Origin: an uncultured Prevotella sp.
GTDB lineage: Bacteria; Bacteroidota; Bacteroidia; Bacteroidales; Bacteroidaceae
NCBI GenBank assembly: GCA_937916405.1
Contig: CALFUF010000135.1
Span: 1 to 11,172, forward strand
Direction: 5' to 3'
Length of the DNA stretch: 11,172 bases
Shown here: piece after piece, positions 7,268-11,172 of the stretch
Layout: each line of letters opens with the position of its first letter
Numbering within the stretch: the first letter of the stretch is position 1
Notes under the pieces: model-generated
The model's database searches: none
Seen by the model: the letters and a program-made list of their open reading frames with translations, nothing else
Told to the model about the DNA's origin: nothing
Translations under genes and position numbers: made by a program

Positions 7268-7757
7268 TCAGGAGAAACTTGCTAACTATTATCAGCGTTA
7301 TCGTGAGGAAATCGTTGATTTTATCACGGTACGCGTTCAGGACAGAGAAGAGGCTTTGGACATGGTCCAGGATCTCTTCCTGCGCCTGCTGACCCGTCAG
7401 CCATTGATAACAGAAAAGTCTTTCCCCAGTCTGATTTACACCATGGCGAAACATATGGTAGCAGATTATTATCGTCGTCGGCATGTGTATGAGGAATATG
7501 AGCATTATATCCAGCATGACAACGACTCAGATGACTCGATGGAATCGGTATTTTCTGCTCGTCAGATAATGGAAAGGATGGAATTTTCGCTAGCTCGTCT
7601 GCCAGAGAGTTGTAGGGAGGTTTATAGGCTTCATATCTATGATGGTATGAAAGTTAGTGAGATATCACAAACATTGGGAGAAGATTATAAACGTGTTGAA
7701 AATCAATTAGGACATGCCCGTAAGGTCGTTCGCCGACAGTTGAGGGCATGTGTTTAA
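7260..7757 (+). CDS. ECF-type RNA polymerase sigma factor (sigma-70 family)
   Basis: A small sigma factor of 165 residues that should direct RNA polymerase to a specific promoter set. Region 2 covers about residues 10-75: REEALDMVQDLFLRLL matches the helix that binds the polymerase clamp, and SFPSLIYTMAKHMVADYYRRRH the -10-recognition part. An acidic linker (DNDSDDSMES, about 87-96) follows. Region 4 covers about 108-162: LARLPESCREVYRLHIYDGMKVSEISQ then the helix-turn-helix LGEDYKRVENQLGHARKVVRRQL, the form common in Bacteroidetes. No membrane segment or signal peptide is seen. It overlaps the GH43 stop by 8 bases, so it is translationally coupled to the xylan operon. In Bacteroidetes such factors usually sit beside a FecR-type anti-sigma and SusC/SusD genes; none is here, and the next gene is convergent. 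The family is clear; its regulon and any role in xylan control are inferred. Confidence 0.88.
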   Translation: MNNQEKLANYYQRYREEIVDFITVRVQDREEALDMVQDLFLRLLTRQPLITEKSFPSLIYTMAKHMVADYYRRRHVYEEYEHYIQHDNDSDDSMESVFSARQIMERMEFSLARLPESCREVYRLHIYDGMKVSEISQTLGEDYKRVENQLGHARKVVRRQLRACV

Positions 7758-7765
7758 TAGGTTAC

Positions 7766-10700
7766 CTATATCTCTTTTGTATATCTTTTTATCAATTCTT
7801 TGAAAAGAGGATTGAGCGAGAGTATTTGGGTGTTGCCAGTTATCAGTAACTGCTTGCGGGCACGAGTGATAGCGACATTCAGCTTCCTGTCGATAACCTT
7901 ACCGTTTGACTCGAAACAGTTAGCGGTGAGGAAATCGAGTTGATAGGGATGTTGGATGGTGAAGCTATAGATGATGACATCCCGTTGACTGCCCTGATAG
8001 CGTTCTACAGTATCGATGGAGATATCCAATAGGGCAGGGATATTCAACCGTTCTATCTCCCGGCGTATCATCGCTATCTGGTTGCGATAGGGTACGATGA
8101 CACCCACCGTCCGTGCTGTGTCGAAGTGGTCAGCGCCATATTGGCGATAGATGCGGCACAGGAGGTCGGCGACGATGTGCGCCTCTGTGGGATTGACTTT
8201 GTCGGAAAGGGTAATGGAGCTGGTAGAACTAGTATTCCTAGTAGAACTAGATAAACTAGTAGAACTAGTATCACTAGGGATAAAGATCACACGATGCTGT
8301 TTCAGCAGGTCGTCGAGATGGTCTTTCGAGGGCTGTTGGTAGTCCAGTTGCTCTTCCTCTTGGTGGGGTAAGGGCACAGGTTGCAGTTGCTCCTCGGCAT
8401 AGAACATCTCATTGGGGAAGGCAGCGATGTCAGGGTGCATGCGTCCTTGTCGCTGGAGGATAGCCGTAAAGGCAGTGCGTTTTGCCTCTCGCTCTATCCG
8501 CAGCAGTCGCTCAAAAAGTGATTGGCGACAAGCCGAGAGGGCAGGGATGTCGTCTGGCTGTTGCACCACGGCAGGCAGTTGCTTATGGTCGCCGATAAGG
8601 ATAAACTTATCGACCTGTGGGGAGGCAAGCAGTCCTATCACGTTCGGCTCTAAGATCTGGGATGCCTCATCGACGATACACAGTGAGAAATGTTTTAATT
8701 GGAAGAGATAGGGTCGTGACTGCATCGTGGATGTCGTGCTGACGATGACCTTGGTATTGATGATGTATTGGCGGAAGTCGTCCATCCGAGGATATTGGTT
8801 GACGGCACGGCACAGCAGATGACTCGCAAAACGAGGGTCGCAAGAGGTCTCACTACCTAATCGTAGATAGTCAATGCCAGCATCCTCCAGCATCCCGCAG
8901 ATCTCGTCCACCGCGCGGTTGGTGTAGGAGAGTAATAAAATGGACAACGGAGAATTGGCAGTTGAGAGAAGCTCCTCTTCCACCAAGAAACGGAGAGCCA
9001 TCGAGGTCTTGCCCGTACCAGGAGGACCTTGCAGGAGGAAATAGTCACGAGCCTGTTTAGCTTTAAGCAGGATATCATCATAATGAGGGTGGTAGGAGCG
9101 GGACAGTTGGAGCGTCTCGTCACGTCGGGGTTCCCTTTCACCTAACAGTAAGTCACGACGCTCAGGATCGGCAGTGCAGAGTGCATGTAGCGATCGGATA
9201 GCAGAGGTCGTCCCCATATCCGAGAAGGTAGGCTCGATAGCGTATGTCGTATCCTCGAAGACCTCAGGATTCTGTTGTCCGTCATTCAGGCGCACCACCA
9301 CCTCATGGTCTGTCAACCGCTCTATCACACCTTTATAGAGTACAGCATGACAGATAGACGGCTCGTTATCGTAGGCATAGAGACACACCATATCGTTGCG
9401 ACGGAAATTAGGTAGGAAATCGTCGCCCATGTCAGGTATCGAGAGCGTCAGACGGTCGTAGCCGCTATAGACTGTCGACTGCTCCTTATGCAATATGCGG
9501 AGCCCATAGAAGATACAACCAGTGTCACGCTTCTCCGTCAATGGCATGTTCCAGAGGTTAGCCACAGCACCCCCTTGTCCTTCCTGTGTTCCCACCTTCT
9601 GGGCAAGTTGCTCCCGATAGACGAAGGTCATCATGCGCTCGATATAGTTTTGTGCGGTCTCTGAGAGTCCTTTCAGCGAGTCAAGACTCAGCTGGGGCAG
9701 TAGCTGGTTGAATCCCTTCTTTGCCACCTCTATCTCCTGAGCCACGATCTGATTACGCAGGCGGATAGCCTCATGGAATAGTTGCTGGTAGTAGTTAACC
9801 ACCAACAAACCGTGCTTGGCGGGATAACGGGAATAGAGCAGTCGGATGTCCACCTTGTCGGCAGAGAGTTGGAAGTTATAGCGCAGGATACCGTAATAGA
9901 GTAACAACTGCACATAATGAGATTCCGCATAGAGATGTGATGCCTGGGTAGAGAGTCCCGCAGAGTGCTCCAAGTTCCAGTTCTTACCCGACTTCTGCTC
10001 CACCAGCAGGTGCTTGTCACTCGTCATCAGGTCGACACGTCCCTGCAGTCCTAAGTGCTCACAGACAAAGGAGGGCTCCAAAAGAGGTAAGAAGTGAGAT
10101 GTATGAGGTAAGAGTTGTACTACCGCCTCCTTGATATTCTCCACTTGTCGAAGGGCATCCTCCTTGAACTGCTGGGGATTGAATTCCGCACAGGTGCAGA
10201 ACTGGAGCGCCTGCTCACGGAAGGAGTTACGGATGGTGTCATGCGGATGACAATCCGTCTGGTTGATGATATCATCCAAGGCGGCTCCGGCGAAATTACC
10301 CAAGAGGATAGGCTGCGTGTTTGCCGATGGTTGCAGGCGGCGCAGTGTATAAGTAACCGGATAATGCCCATGATTCACAAAACAGGCTGCCAGCGAGGAG
10401 ATATCCACCAGGAAGTCGGGCTCCACCACGATGAGCTTAGGCAGGATGGTCTGTCCCTCCCGGTGACAGTCGAGCAGATTCAGTTGCATCCCCTCAGTCA
10501 ATAGCGGACGTAGCGTCTCGTCGTCCGTCTGGATACACACACTGCCGTCGTCCGTCGTCGCATAGATATATTTCTCGTCCCAATACGACACCACACAGCG
10601 GACATACCGCTGGTTGATATGCAGAGCGAGATTGGTGGGACGACCGTTGGTGGGGATACGTGTCACTAGCTCATGGGGGATATCCTCGTTGAAGACGGCG

Positions 10701-10999
10701 GAGATAAAGAGGGCAAGAGCACGAATGTCGTAACGGAGGTCCTGACGGGTCAGTACCCCGTCTTTCCTGTTGGAATGCCTGCGCATCGTCTGGATGGCGA
10801 TACGGTCGGCGACACCAATACCAGCCTGTTTGCACAGATAATCCGTCTGTGCCATCAAGTTACCGAACCCCTGTCCGCTGCCCTTCAGCGCCTCCGCACA
10901 AGCCAGTACAAGTGTCTCATGCATATAGCGCAGCACAGTCACAGACGGCTCTGCCTGTACTATCTCTACACAACGCTCAAAGAGTTCCGAAACTTTCAT
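7766..10999 (-). CDS. Dna2-like fusion of RecB-type nuclease and SF1B (UPF1-like) helicase
   Basis: A cytoplasmic DNA (possibly RNA) processing enzyme, likely in repair or replication. From the ATG at 10999 it has 1077 residues. A PD-(D/E)XK nuclease lies at about 305-390: GRVDLM (Asp323), LVEQKSGK (Glu334, Lys336) and QLLLY (Gln364, Tyr368). The SF1B helicase covers about 640-1077: GPPGTGKT (658-665), SYTNRAVDE, VDEAS (776-780), GDHKQLP (803-809), RQGRMHP (850-856), TVERYQG (997-1003) and LNVAITRARK (1040-1049). All motor motifs are intact. A Ser/Thr-rich linker (about 909-928) encoded by an 18-bp tandem repeat interrupts the second RecA-like domain. Residues 1-300 are unassigned. The frame stays open to 11062, but MKVSELFER is a better start and a promoter lies immediately upstream of it. 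Third-position GC looks higher than in the xylan genes. It converges on the sigma-factor gene. The helicase call is certain, the nuclease call strong, the biological role unknown. Confidence 0.9.
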   Translation of the reverse strand: MKVSELFERCVEIVQAEPSVTVLRYMHETLVLACAEALKGSGQGFGNLMAQTDYLCKQAGIGVADRIAIQTMRRHSNRKDGVLTRQDLRYDIRALALFISAVFNEDIPHELVTRIPTNGRPTNLALHINQRYVRCVVSYWDEKYIYATTDDGSVCIQTDDETLRPLLTEGMQLNLLDCHREGQTILPKLIVVEPDFLVDISSLAACFVNHGHYPVTYTLRRLQPSANTQPILLGNFAGAALDDIINQTDCHPHDTIRNSFREQALQFCTCAEFNPQQFKEDALRQVENIKEAVVQLLPHTSHFLPLLEPSFVCEHLGLQGRVDLMTSDKHLLVEQKSGKNWNLEHSAGLSTQASHLYAESHYVQLLLYYGILRYNFQLSADKVDIRLLYSRYPAKHGLLVVNYYQQLFHEAIRLRNQIVAQEIEVAKKGFNQLLPQLSLDSLKGLSETAQNYIERMMTFVYREQLAQKVGTQEGQGGAVANLWNMPLTEKRDTGCIFYGLRILHKEQSTVYSGYDRLTLSIPDMGDDFLPNFRRNDMVCLYAYDNEPSICHAVLYKGVIERLTDHEVVVRLNDGQQNPEVFEDTTYAIEPTFSDMGTTSAIRSLHALCTADPERRDLLLGEREPRRDETLQLSRSYHPHYDDILLKAKQARDYFLLQGPPGTGKTSMALRFLVEEELLSTANSPLSILLLSYTNRAVDEICGMLEDAGIDYLRLGSETSCDPRFASHLLCRAVNQYPRMDDFRQYIINTKVIVSTTSTMQSRPYLFQLKHFSLCIVDEASQILEPNVIGLLASPQVDKFILIGDHKQLPAVVQQPDDIPALSACRQSLFERLLRIEREAKRTAFTAILQRQGRMHPDIAAFPNEMFYAEEQLQPVPLPHQEEEQLDYQQPSKDHLDDLLKQHRVIFIPSDTSSTSLSSSTRNTSSTSSITLSDKVNPTEAHIVADLLCRIYRQYGADHFDTARTVGVIVPYRNQIAMIRREIERLNIPALLDISIDTVERYQGSQRDVIIYSFTIQHPYQLDFLTANCFESNGKVIDRKLNVAITRARKQLLITGNTQILSLNPLFKELIKRYTKEI
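8223..8276. repeat. 18-bp tandem repeat, three copies, inside the helicase gene
   Basis: Three adjacent 18-base units start at 8223, 8241 and 8259, each beginning GTAGAACTAG and ending with a variable 8 bases (tattccta, ataaacta, tatcacta). On the coding strand each encodes six residues of the pattern S/R-x-T/S-S-S-T, so the array forms a Ser/Thr-rich linker and copy-number changes keep the frame. CTAG occurs six times in about 54 bases. The array is more AT-rich than the surrounding gene. Confidence 0.85.
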
Positions 11000-11004
11000 G
11001 ACGA

Positions 11005-11036
11005 CAAAGATACGCAAAAACGAGAGAAATGCCAAA
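11005..11036 (-). promoter_or_regulatory. Bacteroidetes promoter (-33 TTTG, -7 TATCTTTG) for the nuclease-helicase gene
   Basis: On the minus strand TTTG (11036-11033) and TATCTTTG (11012-11005) are separated by 20 bases, the expected -33/-7 spacing of the Bacteroidetes housekeeping promoter. The -7 box ends only 5 bases before the ATG at 10999, so transcription should begin at or next to the start codon. This makes starts further upstream, up to 11062, unlikely if the promoter is the real one. Confidence 0.55.
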
Positions 11037-11172
11037 TTTATTTGAGCATTTCCGAGTGTCAAGTAAGTTCGACGAAGCCATATATAGACAAAAAACTTGA
11101 TAATCTTTGAGAATAATTAAAACTTTCCCAATCAGTTGTACTATACAAATGGGCTAGAAAACCTCACAAATT

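Noticed and set aside
8223..8276. CRISPR-like array from the regularly spaced GTAGAACTAG repeats.
   Set aside because: Units are 18 bases with no true spacers, the array is in frame inside a helicase gene, and no cas genes are present.
10673..11110. 145-codon plus-strand ORF overlapping the start of the nuclease-helicase gene.
   Set aside because: Lies opposite the coding frame of a well-supported gene, has no recognisable domain, and its composition is what the reverse complement of that gene gives. The same applies to the antisense ORFs at 523-924, 5093-5428, 6311-6643 and 10115-10504.
11063..11172. Gene or promoter in the right-hand end; TAATCTTTG near 11100-11108 resembles a -7 element on the plus strand.
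   Set aside because: The spacing within the element is off by one base (TAnnnTTTG), no gene start follows within the window, and nothing else is recognisable in this AT-rich stretch.

Overview
The window looks like chromosomal DNA of a Bacteroidetes bacterium, most likely Prevotella or a close relative from rumen or gut. The evidence is several matches to the Bacteroidetes -7 promoter element TAnnTTTG, A-rich leaders with few Shine-Dalgarno sequences, and a GPH transporter / GH10 / GH43 block. That block resembles the xynD-xynA-xynB order I recall for Prevotella bryantii; this is memory, not a search. No rRNA, tRNA, CRISPR array, insertion sequence or origin was seen.

Region 1 (97-3508) holds two convergent genes: a full-length GPH-family sugar:cation symporter (+) and a secreted SGNH/sialate-O-acetylesterase-like carbohydrate esterase (-), probably an acetyl-xylan esterase. 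A strong stem-loop separates their 3' ends.

Region 2 (3509-3684) is an AT-rich divergent control region with a -7 promoter element for each direction and several short palindromes.

Region 3 (3685-7757) looks like one operon: a second, internally shortened GPH transporter, an exported GH10 endo-xylanase, a GH43 beta-xylosidase without signal peptide, and an ECF-type sigma factor whose start overlaps the GH43 stop. The inferred logic is that the exported xylanase and esterase open and deacetylate xylan outside the cytoplasm, the two symporters import xylo-oligosaccharides, and the cytoplasmic GH43 enzyme releases xylose. No SusC/SusD pair, hybrid two-component regulator or FecR-type anti-sigma gene is present in the window.

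Region 4 (7766-10999, minus) is one large gene for a Dna2-like protein: a RecB-type nuclease domain fused to a UPF1/Dna2-like SF1B helicase. It converges on the sigma-factor gene with only 8 bases between the two stop codons. It carries an in-frame 18-bp tandem repeat and has a promoter that almost touches its start codon. It appears unrelated to xylan use.

The most notable points are the transporter that has lost the TM6-loop-TM7 region, the sigma factor translationally linked to a xylan operon, and the coding minisatellite in the nuclease-helicase.
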